The notes under the pieces: generated by a model
The model's input: only the letters and a program-made list of their open reading frames with translations
What the model was told of the DNA's origin: nothing
The model's database searches: none
Translations under genes and position numbers: made by a program
Part shown: one piece after another, positions 15,370 to 23,692 of the stretch
Layout: each line of letters opens with the position of its first letter
Numbering within the stretch: the first letter of the stretch is position 1
Assembly (NCBI GenBank): GCA_014377775.1
Contig: JACMOW010000247.1
Coordinates: forward strand, 1-33,217
Reading direction: 5' to 3'
DNA from: Pedobacter sp.
GTDB lineage: Bacteria > Bacteroidota > Bacteroidia > Sphingobacteriales > Sphingobacteriaceae
Length of the DNA: 33,217 bases

Positions 15370-15867
15370 ATGGAAACTAAGAAAAAAGAAATATTCGACA
15401 CCGTTGCGCAGCGATTACAAATTGAAGGGTTTAAGGTAATTAGCAGAGACGAAACTCGTCCGTGGGGTGGTTTTTTTGTAATAGACGAAGCACAAGCGCA
15501 ACAGTTTGCTGATACTTATTTTGATGGTTTGGATGTAGATAGCTTGAAAATTGGAGGTAAACTAAGTCCAAAGGTATTAATTGTTGCACCCAACACCCGT
15601 CTTTCTTGGCAGTATCATCATCGCCGTGCCGAAATATGGCAAATAATTAGCGGAACAGTTGGCATTAAAACCAGTGCAACCGATGAAGAAGGCGAAGTAA
15701 AATCATATCAACCAACAAACCAGATTAAATTACAGCAAGGTGAGCGTCACCGCTTAATCGGATTAGACGATTGGGGCGTAGTGGCTGAAATTTGGCAACA
15801 TACCGATGCCGAAAATCCATCAGACGAGAGCGATATTGTTCGCGTACAAGACGATTTTGGTAGGTAA
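15370..15867 (+). CDS. Cupin-fold protein related to type II mannose-6-phosphate isomerase
   Basis: A 165-residue protein with a single cupin barrel. The first cupin motif includes PNTRLSWQYHHRRAEIW (H83, H84, E88), followed by QIISGTVGI; the second holds LQQGERHRLIG (H127). These residues would bind one metal ion. The RLSWQYHHRRAEIW stretch resembles the C-terminal isomerase domain of ManC/type II phosphomannose isomerases, which are much longer, so this is a domain-only relative. It may isomerise a sugar phosphate, but substrate is not determinable. It lies 48 bases before the lipid-modification operon and may or may not be co-transcribed with it. Confidence 0.8.
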   Translation: METKKKEIFDTVAQRLQIEGFKVISRDETRPWGGFFVIDEAQAQQFADTYFDGLDVDSLKIGGKLSPKVLIVAPNTRLSWQYHHRRAEIWQIISGTVGIKTSATDEEGEVKSYQPTNQIKLQQGERHRLIGLDDWGVVAEIWQHTDAENPSDESDIVRVQDDFGR

Positions 15868-15915
15868 CAAAAACTAAAGCAAACTAAAATTCGTTTATAC
15901 AGATACACATTATAC

Positions 15916-16644
15916 ATGATTATTCTATTCTTTTTTTTAGCACATTGGTTTCTATCGCTTTTTAGTCAAACCTTTTTTCTACATCGTTATTCATCACATA
16001 AAATGTTTAAGATGGAGAAATTTTGGGAACGATTTTTCTATCTTATTTTGTTGGTTTCTCAAGGATCATCTTTTTTAAATCCTCGTGCCTATGCCATTTT
16101 ACACCGTATGCACCATGCCTATAGCGATACGGAAAAGGACCCACATTCGCCACATTTCTTTAAAGATGTGTTTGGGATGATGTTGGCTACAAAAAATATG
16201 TATCTCAACTACTTACGCTATAAAATCGAGCCCGAACCTGCATTTAGAGGTAATTATCCGGAGTGGCATTTGATTGATAAAATTGGAGATTCTTGGGTTT
16301 GGAGGTTGAGTTGCGCACTATTCTATATAGGGTTTTATGTTGCCTTCGCCGAATATTGGTGGATGTTTATTTTATTACCAATCCATTTTTTAATGGGGCC
16401 TTTACATGGTGCAATTGTAAATTGGTGTGGACATAAATACGGTTATTCAAATCACGATAACGACGATCATAGTAAAAATTCATTGCCATGGGATTTCTTA
16501 ATGATGGGTGAATTATTTCAAAATAACCACCACAAAAAGCCAAATAGTCCTAAATTTTCTTCCCATTGGTGGGAGTTCGATCCTACCTATCCAGTGATGA
16601 AAGTTTTACATTGGATGCGAATTATTAGAATTAGAAAGGTTTAA
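15916..16644 (+). CDS. Membrane acyl (stearoyl-CoA-type) fatty acid desaturase
   Basis: A 242-residue integral membrane di-iron desaturase, short compared with typical bacterial delta-9 enzymes. Histidine boxes are visible: HRYSSH (23-28), HRMHH (63-67) and QNNHH (202-206), plus the extra metal-ligand region [12 protein letters not shown] (169-180). In the last box a Gln stands where many relatives have His. It would use O2 and electrons to place a cis double bond in a fatty acyl chain. Inference: as first gene of the operon it supplies the unsaturated chain that the downstream methyltransferases modify. The next gene begins 32 bases later. Confidence 0.88.
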   Translation: MIILFFFLAHWFLSLFSQTFFLHRYSSHKMFKMEKFWERFFYLILLVSQGSSFLNPRAYAILHRMHHAYSDTEKDPHSPHFFKDVFGMMLATKNMYLNYLRYKIEPEPAFRGNYPEWHLIDKIGDSWVWRLSCALFYIGFYVAFAEYWWMFILLPIHFLMGPLHGAIVNWCGHKYGYSNHDNDDHSKNSLPWDFLMMGELFQNNHHKKPNSPKFSSHWWEFDPTYPVMKVLHWMRIIRIRKV

Positions 16645-16645
16645 T

Positions 16646-16658
16646 CTTCCATCTTCCA
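16646..16658. repeat. Short dispersed repeat (inverted copy at 23675-23687)
   Basis: CTTCCATCTTCCA here is the exact reverse complement of TGGAAGATGGAAG at 23675-23687. Both copies lie in intergenic gaps and are built on a TGGAAGA heptamer. This looks like remnants of a simple repeat family. Confidence 0.5.
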
Positions 16659-16676
16659 ATTTCCCTCTAATCTTAA

Positions 16677-17006
16677 ATGATCACTACATTAAAAATTGTT
16701 TTCTCTGCTCTTTTAATCTGGGTAACCTATGTTGTCATTAGCACCAGCTTTAAAAGTTCTTTATTTACGGAATGGGACTCTTTAGCCGCAATTCCTTGGA
16801 TGCGTGCTACACTGTGGGATTTCTATGCCAATATTTTTATCATCACCTTGTGGATGTTTTATAAAGAAAAATCTATCTTTCTTAAAGTCATTTGGTTAAT
16901 TTTATTCGTATGTTTAGGTAGCATTGCCACTTGTGCTTATGTGTTGATTAAGCTATTCAAACTAAAGGCTAGTGAAGGTGTTGAAGAACTTGTAAGTAAA
17001 AAATGA
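16677..17006 (+). CDS. DUF1475-family small membrane protein
   Basis: A 109-residue protein with three hydrophobic spans (about 5-22, 45-62 and 70-92). The central PWMRATLWDFYANIF is what I recognise as typical of the DUF1475 family. Function is unknown. Its stop overlaps the start of the DUF1295 gene by 4 bases (ATGA), so the two are translationally coupled. Placement between a desaturase and lipid-modifying enzymes suggests a membrane role in the same process, perhaps as a scaffold or partner; this is inference. Confidence 0.75.
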   Translation: MITTLKIVFSALLIWVTYVVISTSFKSSLFTEWDSLAAIPWMRATLWDFYANIFIITLWMFYKEKSIFLKVIWLILFVCLGSIATCAYVLIKLFKLKASEGVEELVSKK

Positions 17007-17812
17007 ACTCAAACTCGCTCATATTTATTGCGCTTATATCTCTCCTTGCCTGTTGCATCATTATGTTTTTGGTTTGGCTATGGGCGAAAAAAATTAAAAA
17101 TGCTGGAATAGTAGATGTGTTTTGGGCATTAAATTTCCCTGTAATTACCCTCATTACTTATTTTTTATCAGATGGCTTTGGGGAGCGGAAAATATTGATC
17201 TGTGGGATGTTTTTAATCGCCGAACTACGATTGGGCCTTCATCTTTGGCAACGGGTAATTGGCCATATCCATGAAGAAGAAGGTCGATATGTGCAGTTGC
17301 GAAAAGAATGGGGTGAAAATGCCAATCGCAATTTTTTCTTTTTCTTCCAATTTCAGGCCATCTCGAATGTGCTTTTGGCTATTCCTTTTTTTATCATTAC
17401 TGCAAATGCTACAGAAAAACTATCCATCTTAGAGTATATGGCTGTTGGTGTTTGGGTAATTTCATTTTTTGGTGAAGCCATAGCGGACAAGCAATTGGCG
17501 ATTTTTAAGAAGAATTCTCAAAACAAAGGAAAAGTTTGCGATACGGGTTTATGGAGCTACAGTAGGCACCCTAATTATTTTTTCGAATGGCTTGCTTGGA
17601 TGAGCTATTTCATCTTCGCTTTAGCTTCGCCTTGGGGCGTTTTGGCCATCATCAGCCCCGCTATTATTTTATATTTATTATTAAAAGTTACAGGAGTGCC
17701 CAATAATGAAGAGCAAAATTTAAGAAGCAAGCCCGTAGCATATAAAAAATATCAAGAAACAATTAGTGCGTTTTTCCCATTGGGAAAAAAGAATGGAAGA
17801 GGTTCCATTTAA
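17003..17812 (+). CDS. DUF1295-family membrane protein (steroid 5-alpha-reductase-like fold)
   Basis: A 269-residue protein with about six membrane spans. The C-terminal GLWSYSRHPNYFFEW (182-196) is the signature shared by DUF1295, isoprenylcysteine methyltransferases and steroid 5-alpha reductases, which bind NADPH or SAM at this site. It could therefore reduce a double bond or transfer a methyl group in a lipid chain. It follows DUF1475 with a 4-base overlap and precedes the first CFA-like methyltransferase by 22 bases. DUF1295 proteins are known companions of CFA/DUF1365 gene clusters. Confidence 0.85.
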   Translation: MNSNSLIFIALISLLACCIIMFLVWLWAKKIKNAGIVDVFWALNFPVITLITYFLSDGFGERKILICGMFLIAELRLGLHLWQRVIGHIHEEEGRYVQLRKEWGENANRNFFFFFQFQAISNVLLAIPFFIITANATEKLSILEYMAVGVWVISFFGEAIADKQLAIFKKNSQNKGKVCDTGLWSYSRHPNYFFEWLAWMSYFIFALASPWGVLAIISPAIILYLLLKVTGVPNNEEQNLRSKPVAYKKYQETISAFFPLGKKNGRGSI

Positions 17813-17834
17813 CCCTTTTATATCTTACATCAAC

Positions 17835-18869
17835 ATGTGGTACGATAAACTTATAGAAAACGATAAATTACCCGACTCAGTTTTACGCGTAGGGATTAGG
17901 AAATTATTAAAGCAACGATTAATCGACGAAACGTTGGGCGATGAAGAATTGCAACAGCAGAAACTTATAGATTTGGTGGATGAACTTAAATCATCGCCAA
18001 TTGCGATAAATACTGTTGATGCCAACGAACAACATTATGAATTACCCACCAAGTTTTTTCAGTATTGCTTAGGTAAAAACCTGAAATACAGCAGTGGATA
18101 CTGGAAGCCTGGGGTTACTGCTATCGATACTGCTGAAGATGATATGTTGGCACTTACCTGTAAGCGTGCAGATTTACAAAGTGGACAGAATGTATTGGAA
18201 TTAGGCTGCGGATGGGGTTCGTTATCGTTATATATGTCGGCTAAGTTTCCTGAAAGTCGTTATACAGTAGTGTCTAATTCTGCTACGCAGAAAATCTTTA
18301 TAGACGAAACGGCTAAGCAACGAGGGATACAGAATTTAACTGTTTTAACTGCTGATATGAATACTTTTACGATTGCTGACACCTTTGATCGGGTAGTTTC
18401 TGTAGAAATGTTCGAGCACATGCGAAATTATAAATTGCTTTTGGCGAAAGTTGCTTCATTTTTAAAACCAGCGGGAAAATTGTTTGTTCATATTTTTACC
18501 CATAAAACTTTGGCTTATAAATATGAGATAATAGACGAGAGCGATTGGATGAGCAAGTATTTTTTTACTGGAGGAATTATGCCGTCGAACCATCTATTTT
18601 TTTATTTTAATGATGATCTAAAAATTAGCAGACATTGGGTGGTAAATGGAACCAATTATGGCAAAACTTCTGAAGCATGGTTAAGCAATATGGATATGCA
18701 CAAGCAAGAAATTATGCCAATTTTGGAAAGTACTTATGGCAAGGATCAAGCGGTAAAATGGTGGGTGTATTGGCGCTTATTTTATATGGCTTGCGCCGAA
18801 TTGTTCAATTACAATAGGGGGAATGAGTGGATGGTGTGCCATTATTTGTTTGAGAAATGCAAAAGGTAG
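17835..18869 (+). CDS. SAM-dependent methyltransferase, CFA / coclaurine N-methyltransferase-like
   Basis: About 344 residues from the ATG at 17835, the first one after the upstream stop that matches the usual MWYDKLIE-type N-terminus. Earlier ATGs at 17766 and 17793 overlap the previous gene and are possible. The SAM-binding motif is LELGCGWGSL (121-130). It has the CFA fold but not a full cyclopropane-synthase active site. By eye alignment to E. coli Cfa, the position of C139 holds Ser (S87 in YSSGYW), the Glu/His pair is kept (E194, H195 in EMFEHM), the second His is kept (H219 in FVHIF), and the Tyr is not. The substrate is uncertain: a lipid chain is likely from context, a small amine is possible from family. 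Its end overlaps the FAD gene by 13 bases. Confidence 0.85.
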   Translation: MWYDKLIENDKLPDSVLRVGIRKLLKQRLIDETLGDEELQQQKLIDLVDELKSSPIAINTVDANEQHYELPTKFFQYCLGKNLKYSSGYWKPGVTAIDTAEDDMLALTCKRADLQSGQNVLELGCGWGSLSLYMSAKFPESRYTVVSNSATQKIFIDETAKQRGIQNLTVLTADMNTFTIADTFDRVVSVEMFEHMRNYKLLLAKVASFLKPAGKLFVHIFTHKTLAYKYEIIDESDWMSKYFFTGGIMPSNHLFFYFNDDLKISRHWVVNGTNYGKTSEAWLSNMDMHKQEIMPILESTYGKDQAVKWWVYWRLFYMACAELFNYNRGNEWMVCHYLFEKCKR

Positions 18870-20101
18870 CAATAATTGGAACGGGAATAGCCGGAATGGG
18901 TTGTGCACATTTTCTTCATAAAAAGTACGATATTACCCTTTTCGAAGAGCTCGATTATATAGGTGGACATACCAATACGGTAGCCATTGAAGAGGAGGGG
19001 AAGCTGGTTTATATTGATACTGGTTTTATGGTGTTCAATTACGCAACCTATCCGAATCTTTGTAAATTATTTGCCGAAATTGAGGCACCCGTAAAGAAAA
19101 CGGATATGTCGTTTAGCGTGCAGTACTTGCCAAGCGGATTGGAATATTCGGGATCAAGCTTAAAGCATTTATTTGCGCAAAAGCGGAATGTGTTTAATCC
19201 TGCTTTCTTAAAAATGTTGATGCAGATTAATCGTTTTAACAAGGAGAGCATAGCCATTTTAGATGACCCTAAATATGTGGATTACTCGCTCGGTCGGTAT
19301 GTAAAAGAATTTGGTTACAATGATAATATGGTTTGGAAATACTTAATTCCGATGAGCTCTGCCGTATGGTCTACACCAATGGATCAAATTTTAGACTTTC
19401 CAGCCGTTTCTTTGATTAGATTTTTTAAAAATCACGGCTTTTTAGGTTTAGATACACAGCACCAGTGGTACACATTACACAAAGGTAGTCAGGCTTATCG
19501 TGAAAAATTGATTGCTCCATTTCATCACCAAATTCGAGTAAATACAAAGATCGTTTCGGTAGAGCGTTTAGAAAATGGGAAGGTATTGGTGGTTACTGCT
19601 TATGGAGAGCAAATGGAGTTTGACAAGGTGATTATGGCAAGCCATGCCAATCAAAGCTATCACATCGTTCAACGGAAAACGAAAGATGAGGAACGTCTTT
19701 TGTCCAAATTTAAGTATCAAGCTAATATGGCAGTTCTGCATACCGATAAGGGGCAGATGCCGAAAAAGAAATTGGCCTGGAGCAGTTGGAATTATAGAGT
19801 AGAAAAACAGGGAGATGTTTTAGTGCCTAGTACTATTTATTGGATGAATAAATTGCAAGGTGTATCGGAAGAAGTAGATTATTTCGTGTCTATTAATCCT
19901 TCAGCTACGCTGGATAAAAGCAAGATTATAAAAAAGATTGCGTATGAACATCCTTTATTTGATGTGCCGGCCATGCAAGCGCAAGCGGAATTATATAAAC
20001 TAAATGAAAGTGGCCCAATTTATTATTGTGGAAGCTATTTTAAATACGGATTTCATGAGGATGCATATAAAAGTGCTGTAGATTTATGCGAGAAGTTTTA
20101 A
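18857..20101 (+). CDS. FAD-dependent oxidoreductase (amine-oxidase/desaturase-like)
   Basis: A 414-residue flavoprotein. The dinucleotide-binding motif GTGIAG (8-13) is followed by ITLFEELDYIGGHTNTV, the second FAD contact, and the C-terminal FAD motif is GPIYYCGSYFKYGFHEDAYK. It lacks membrane spans. It belongs to the NAD/FAD oxidoreductase group that is regularly found beside DUF1365 and CFA-like genes. In Rhodobacter and Rhodopseudomonas a gene cluster of this kind is tied to furan fatty acid synthesis; whether this protein is the equivalent desaturase (UfaD) cannot be settled here. It overlaps both neighbours (13 bases before, 16 bases after), a strong sign of coupled translation. Confidence 0.9.
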   Translation: MQKVAIIGTGIAGMGCAHFLHKKYDITLFEELDYIGGHTNTVAIEEEGKLVYIDTGFMVFNYATYPNLCKLFAEIEAPVKKTDMSFSVQYLPSGLEYSGSSLKHLFAQKRNVFNPAFLKMLMQINRFNKESIAILDDPKYVDYSLGRYVKEFGYNDNMVWKYLIPMSSAVWSTPMDQILDFPAVSLIRFFKNHGFLGLDTQHQWYTLHKGSQAYREKLIAPFHHQIRVNTKIVSVERLENGKVLVVTAYGEQMEFDKVIMASHANQSYHIVQRKTKDEERLLSKFKYQANMAVLHTDKGQMPKKKLAWSSWNYRVEKQGDVLVPSTIYWMNKLQGVSEEVDYFVSINPSATLDKSKIIKKIAYEHPLFDVPAMQAQAELYKLNESGPIYYCGSYFKYGFHEDAYKSAVDLCEKF

Positions 20102-20901
20102 AATCATCAATTTATATGGCTAAAGTTATGCATCATAGGTTATCGCCTAAGAAGCATTCCTTTTGGTATAGTATTTATTTATTCTATATCGATATAGATG
20201 AAATCGATAACTTGAGTAAGAAATTAAGATGGTTTAGTCGTAATAGATTTAATCTTTTTAACTTTAGAGATAAAGATCATTTACAATTGCCGAGAGAAAA
20301 TCCCGACCAAAGTAAAAATATTAAACAGCAAATAAGTGATTATTTAAAATCGAATACCGTTGAAATAGGCAATGGAAAAATTATGCTTTTAACAAACCTG
20401 AGCGTATTCGGTTATAATTTCAATCCAGTTTCTTTTTACTTTTGTTTCGACGAGAATAATAATCCACTATGTGCAGTTTCAGAAATTAGCAACACCTACC
20501 GGGAAATGAAGTTGTTCTTTTTTAGCAAAGATGAATTGGAAGGAAATAGATTTAGGCAGCGAGTTAAAAAACTTTTCTACGTGTCACCATTTATTGATTT
20601 GGATGCTTTTTTCGATTTTAATCTAGCTATTCCGGCAGAAAAATTGAATATTAAGATTGATGATTATGATGCTGACGGTAAGCGATTTTTCTTAAGTACC
20701 TTAACTGGAGAAAGAAAACCATTAACTAATAAGATTATGTTGTGGTATTTCTTTTCTTTACCTTTAATTCCTTTAAGGGTGATGGGACTGATCCACTGGC
20801 AGGCATTTAAATTATGGATAAAAAAGATCGGTTATCACCCAAAATCTGCAAACCAACATTTACAAAAAAGCGTACATAAGCCCTATCAACCCAAAGCATA
20901 A
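20086..20901 (+). CDS. DUF1365-family protein
   Basis: A 271-residue protein. The DUF1365 family is recognisable from the N-terminal SSIYMAKVMHHRLSPKKHSF, the central FGYNFNPVSFYFCFD, and EISNTYREMKLFF. Function is not firmly known. A hydrophobic segment near 213-230 (LWYFFSLPLIPLRVMGLIHW) may touch the membrane. It begins inside the end of the FAD gene (16-base overlap) and ends 5 bases before the CFA-family gene. The FAD oxidoreductase-DUF1365-CFA trio is a recurring cluster in many bacteria and is linked to modified unsaturated fatty acids and oxidative-stress regulons. Confidence 0.88.
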   Translation: MREVLKSSIYMAKVMHHRLSPKKHSFWYSIYLFYIDIDEIDNLSKKLRWFSRNRFNLFNFRDKDHLQLPRENPDQSKNIKQQISDYLKSNTVEIGNGKIMLLTNLSVFGYNFNPVSFYFCFDENNNPLCAVSEISNTYREMKLFFFSKDELEGNRFRQRVKKLFYVSPFIDLDAFFDFNLAIPAEKLNIKIDDYDADGKRFFLSTLTGERKPLTNKIMLWYFFSLPLIPLRVMGLIHWQAFKLWIKKIGYHPKSANQHLQKSVHKPYQPKA

Positions 20902-20906
20902 TTAAA

Positions 20907-22148
20907 ATGTCTTCTTCACTCTCTATAACGAAAAATAGATCAGGTTTTTATGAAAATGCAGTTGTTTCTGCATTGTGCAAAATGAATAGGGGATTTCTGA
21001 ATCTCAGTCTGCCCAACGGTGAGAATTTAGAAATTGGAGAAAAAAATTCGACGATTAAGGCCAACTTAGTCATAAAAAATCATCAATTTTTTAAGCGTGT
21101 AGTTTTGTATGGCGACATTGGTTTTGGTGAAGCTTATGTGGATGGTTTATGGGAAACGGATAACATTACCAATATCATTAAATGGATCATTTTAAACATT
21201 GAAAATGCACCATCTGTTTCGGGGAATAAGGTTAAAAATATCGGCTTAAACCTGTTTAAATGGTTCAATAGAATGTATCACAATGGGAGATCGAACAGCA
21301 TTATAGGCGCTCAAAAAAATATAGCCGAGCATTATGATTTGAATAATGATTTTTTCGCTACGTTTTTGGATCCTTCTATGACCTATTCGGCAGCCTATTT
21401 TAAAACATCAGATTTATCGTTGGCAGCCGCACAAGAAGAAAAGTACAACCGTTTATGTGAGCAATTACAATTAAAAGCGACCGATCATGTGCTTGAAATT
21501 GGAAGTGGTTGGGGGGCAAATGCCATTTTTATGGCCAAAAATTATGGCTGTAAAGTAACTTCCGTTACCATTTCTAAAGAACAACAAAAACTAGCCCAGC
21601 AACGGGTTGAGGCTGCGGGCTTATCTAATAAAGTTGATATCATCATTAAAGATTATCGAGACATTGAGGGGGAATTTGACAAAATTGTTTCGATTGAAAT
21701 GTTGGAAGCGGTAGGTCATAACTTTTATGAAACCTATTTTGCAAAATGTGCTGAAGTTTTAAAACCCAATGGGATTTTAGCTTTTCAGGTAATTACTAGT
21801 CCAGATAGTCGATATGATCACCTCAGAAAAGGGGTAGATTGGATACAAAAACATATTTTTCCTGGATCTTTATTGCCTTCTGTTGCACAATTAAATAAGG
21901 CCATTAATCATACCAGTGATCTTACCATGGTAGATTTGAAAGATTTAGGCTTAGATTATGCAAAAACATTAAAGCTGTGGTTTGAAGACTTTAACCAAAA
22001 GGTAAATGAGGTGAAAGCTTTAGGCTTTGATGATCGCTTTATTCGAAAATGGAATTATTATCTAAACTATTGCGAAGCAGCATTTGAGATGCGGAATATT
22101 AATGTGATGCAAATGGTGTATACCAGGCCGAATAATGTGGAACGGTAA
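20907..22148 (+). CDS. CFA-family fatty acyl-phospholipid methyltransferase with altered active site
   Basis: A 413-residue protein of the cyclopropane-fatty-acyl-phospholipid synthase family (E. coli Cfa is 382). It has an N-terminal lipid-binding domain (about 1-120), the SAM motif VLEIGSGWGAN (195-205), and VTISKEQQKLAQQRV. Aligned by eye to E. coli Cfa, three of the five residues that hold the catalytic bicarbonate differ: C139 is A162, H266 is Q294 and Y317 is F359; the Glu (E267) and Ile (I296) are kept. Inference: methyl transfer to a double bond may remain, while ring closure may be lost, so the product could be a methyl-branched unsaturated chain. It is the last gene of the operon and a terminator follows. 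Confidence 0.88.
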   Translation: MSSSLSITKNRSGFYENAVVSALCKMNRGFLNLSLPNGENLEIGEKNSTIKANLVIKNHQFFKRVVLYGDIGFGEAYVDGLWETDNITNIIKWIILNIENAPSVSGNKVKNIGLNLFKWFNRMYHNGRSNSIIGAQKNIAEHYDLNNDFFATFLDPSMTYSAAYFKTSDLSLAAAQEEKYNRLCEQLQLKATDHVLEIGSGWGANAIFMAKNYGCKVTSVTISKEQQKLAQQRVEAAGLSNKVDIIIKDYRDIEGEFDKIVSIEMLEAVGHNFYETYFAKCAEVLKPNGILAFQVITSPDSRYDHLRKGVDWIQKHIFPGSLLPSVAQLNKAINHTSDLTMVDLKDLGLDYAKTLKLWFEDFNQKVNEVKALGFDDRFIRKWNYYLNYCEAAFEMRNINVMQMVYTRPNNVER

Positions 22149-22163
22149 AAAGGTGTAATATGG

Positions 22164-22193
22164 AAAATGGTTCGTATTGCCACGAACCATTTT
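22164..22193. terminator. Bidirectional terminator between convergent genes
   Basis: AAAATGGTTCGT (22164-22175) pairs perfectly with ACGAACCATTTT (22182-22193) around a 6-base loop. It has A and T runs on the outer sides, so it can end both the rightward lipid operon and the leftward helicase gene. Confidence 0.9.
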
Positions 22194-22196
22194 TGT

Positions 22197-23552
22197 TTAA
22201 TCTCTTCTCCTTGAACTCCCAGTACCAAATCTCCTGTTGCCACCACCAGCATTTGCACTTGTAGTGCTCCCGGTATGATTAGGCTTTCCACCACCTTGAT
22301 GCGGTTTCTTTTTTGCGCCACTTAAATTAGGCTCACGTTCGCGGGGCTCACGTTGGTTCGATTTTTTCTTTCCTTTTCCTTTTGCCTCAGCAGCGGCTGA
22401 TAATAAACTCTGCCAACTCATCGCAAAAGGATGATCTTCGTTTACAGGGATTTTTAAACCGATTAATTTCTCAATATCGTCTAAAAACTCTTTCTCTTCA
22501 CCGTCGCAAAACGAATAGGCTATGCCACTTAAACCTGCTCTGCCTGTTCTGCCAATTCGGTGAACATACGTTTCTGGAATATTCGGTAACTCATAGTTAA
22601 TTACATGGGCTAATTCATCTACATCGATGCCACGAGCAGCAATATCAGTTGCTACTAAAACACGGGTAGTACGGGCTTTAAAGTTGCTTAAGGCACGCTG
22701 ACGAGCATTCTGTGATTTATTTCCATGAATGGCTTCTGCTCGCACATTGATTTTCATTAAATCTTTAACTACTTTATCGGCGCCATGTTTGGTTCGGGTA
22801 AATACCAAAACCGTTTCAATAGCCTTATCTTTCAATAAGTGAATTAATAAGTTTTTCTTATCGTTTTTCTCCACAAAATAAACCGCTTGCTGTATTTTTT
22901 CGGCAGTTGAGGAAACCGGCGTAACTTCAACTTTAACTGGATTAGTTAATATGGTGCTTGATAACTTTTGAATTTCGCTTGGCATGGTAGCCGAGAAAAA
23001 CAAGGTTTGTCGCTTAGCAGGTAATTTGGCGATAATTTTTTTCACATCGTGAATAAAACCCATGTCGAGCATACGATCGGCCTCATCTAGAACGAAAATC
23101 TCAACATCGCGTAGGTTCACAAAACCTTGGTTCATTAAATCCAATAAGCGACCAGGTGTGGCCACCAGAATATCAACCCCACGATGTAGCGCATCGGTTT
23201 GTGATTTTTGTCCAACGCCACCAAAAATTACCAAATGTTTTAAAGGTAAATTACGGCCATAAGCTTTAAAGCTTTCTTCAATTTGTATGGCTAATTCTCT
23301 TGTTGGTGTTAAAATTAAGGCTTTAATGGGTTTAGGACCTTTTGTATTTAAATGTGGTTGATTTAACAATTGCAACATCGGTATCGCAAATGCTGCAGTT
23401 TTCCCTGTGCCAGTTTGGGCACAGCCCAAAAGATCTCTTTTCTGTAAAATAGAAGGAATAGATTGTTCCTGTATAGGTGTAGGTTGTGTATAACCTTCGG
23501 TTTCAAGCGCCTTCAAAATAGGAGCTATGAGGTTTAATTCTGAAAATAACAA
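22197..23552 (-). CDS. rhlE: DEAD-box ATP-dependent RNA helicase, RhlE type
   Basis: A 451-residue helicase that unwinds RNA, usually in ribosome assembly, mRNA decay or cold adaptation. Motifs: Q motif [11 protein letters not shown] (21-31), Walker A AQTGTGKT (45-52), PTRELA (83-88), DEAD (156-159), SAT (187-189) and the C-terminal [10 protein letters not shown]. After about residue 375 comes a Gly/Arg/Lys-rich unstructured tail, typical for RNA binding. The start is a TTG (complement of 23550-23552): no in-frame ATG lies between it and the upstream stop, and the family N-terminus [10 protein letters not shown] begins right there. It is transcribed alone and ends at a terminator shared with the lipid operon. 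Confidence 0.93.
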   Translation of the reverse strand: MLFSELNLIAPILKALETEGYTQPTPIQEQSIPSILQKRDLLGCAQTGTGKTAAFAIPMLQLLNQPHLNTKGPKPIKALILTPTRELAIQIEESFKAYGRNLPLKHLVIFGGVGQKSQTDALHRGVDILVATPGRLLDLMNQGFVNLRDVEIFVLDEADRMLDMGFIHDVKKIIAKLPAKRQTLFFSATMPSEIQKLSSTILTNPVKVEVTPVSSTAEKIQQAVYFVEKNDKKNLLIHLLKDKAIETVLVFTRTKHGADKVVKDLMKINVRAEAIHGNKSQNARQRALSNFKARTTRVLVATDIAARGIDVDELAHVINYELPNIPETYVHRIGRTGRAGLSGIAYSFCDGEEKEFLDDIEKLIGLKIPVNEDHPFAMSWQSLLSAAAEAKGKGKKKSNQREPREREPNLSGAKKKPHQGGGKPNHTGSTTSANAGGGNRRFGTGSSRRRD

Positions 23553-23674
23553 AGTATATTTTTTAAGTGTATAATAACGAAGAAGCTAGAACAATCATTG
23601 CTGGAAGGACTAACTTGCGAGTTGCTTTAAATGATAAAGAAATTCTGCTTCGCTGCAAAGATAGGGAAATTTAA

Positions 23675-23687
23675 TGGAAGATGGAAG
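23675..23687. repeat. Short dispersed repeat (inverted copy at 16646-16658)
   Basis: TGGAAGATGGAAG in the 140-base gap between the transporter gene's end and the helicase start, exact reverse complement of the other copy. No other feature is visible in this gap. Confidence 0.5.
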
Positions 23688-23692
23688 CCACG

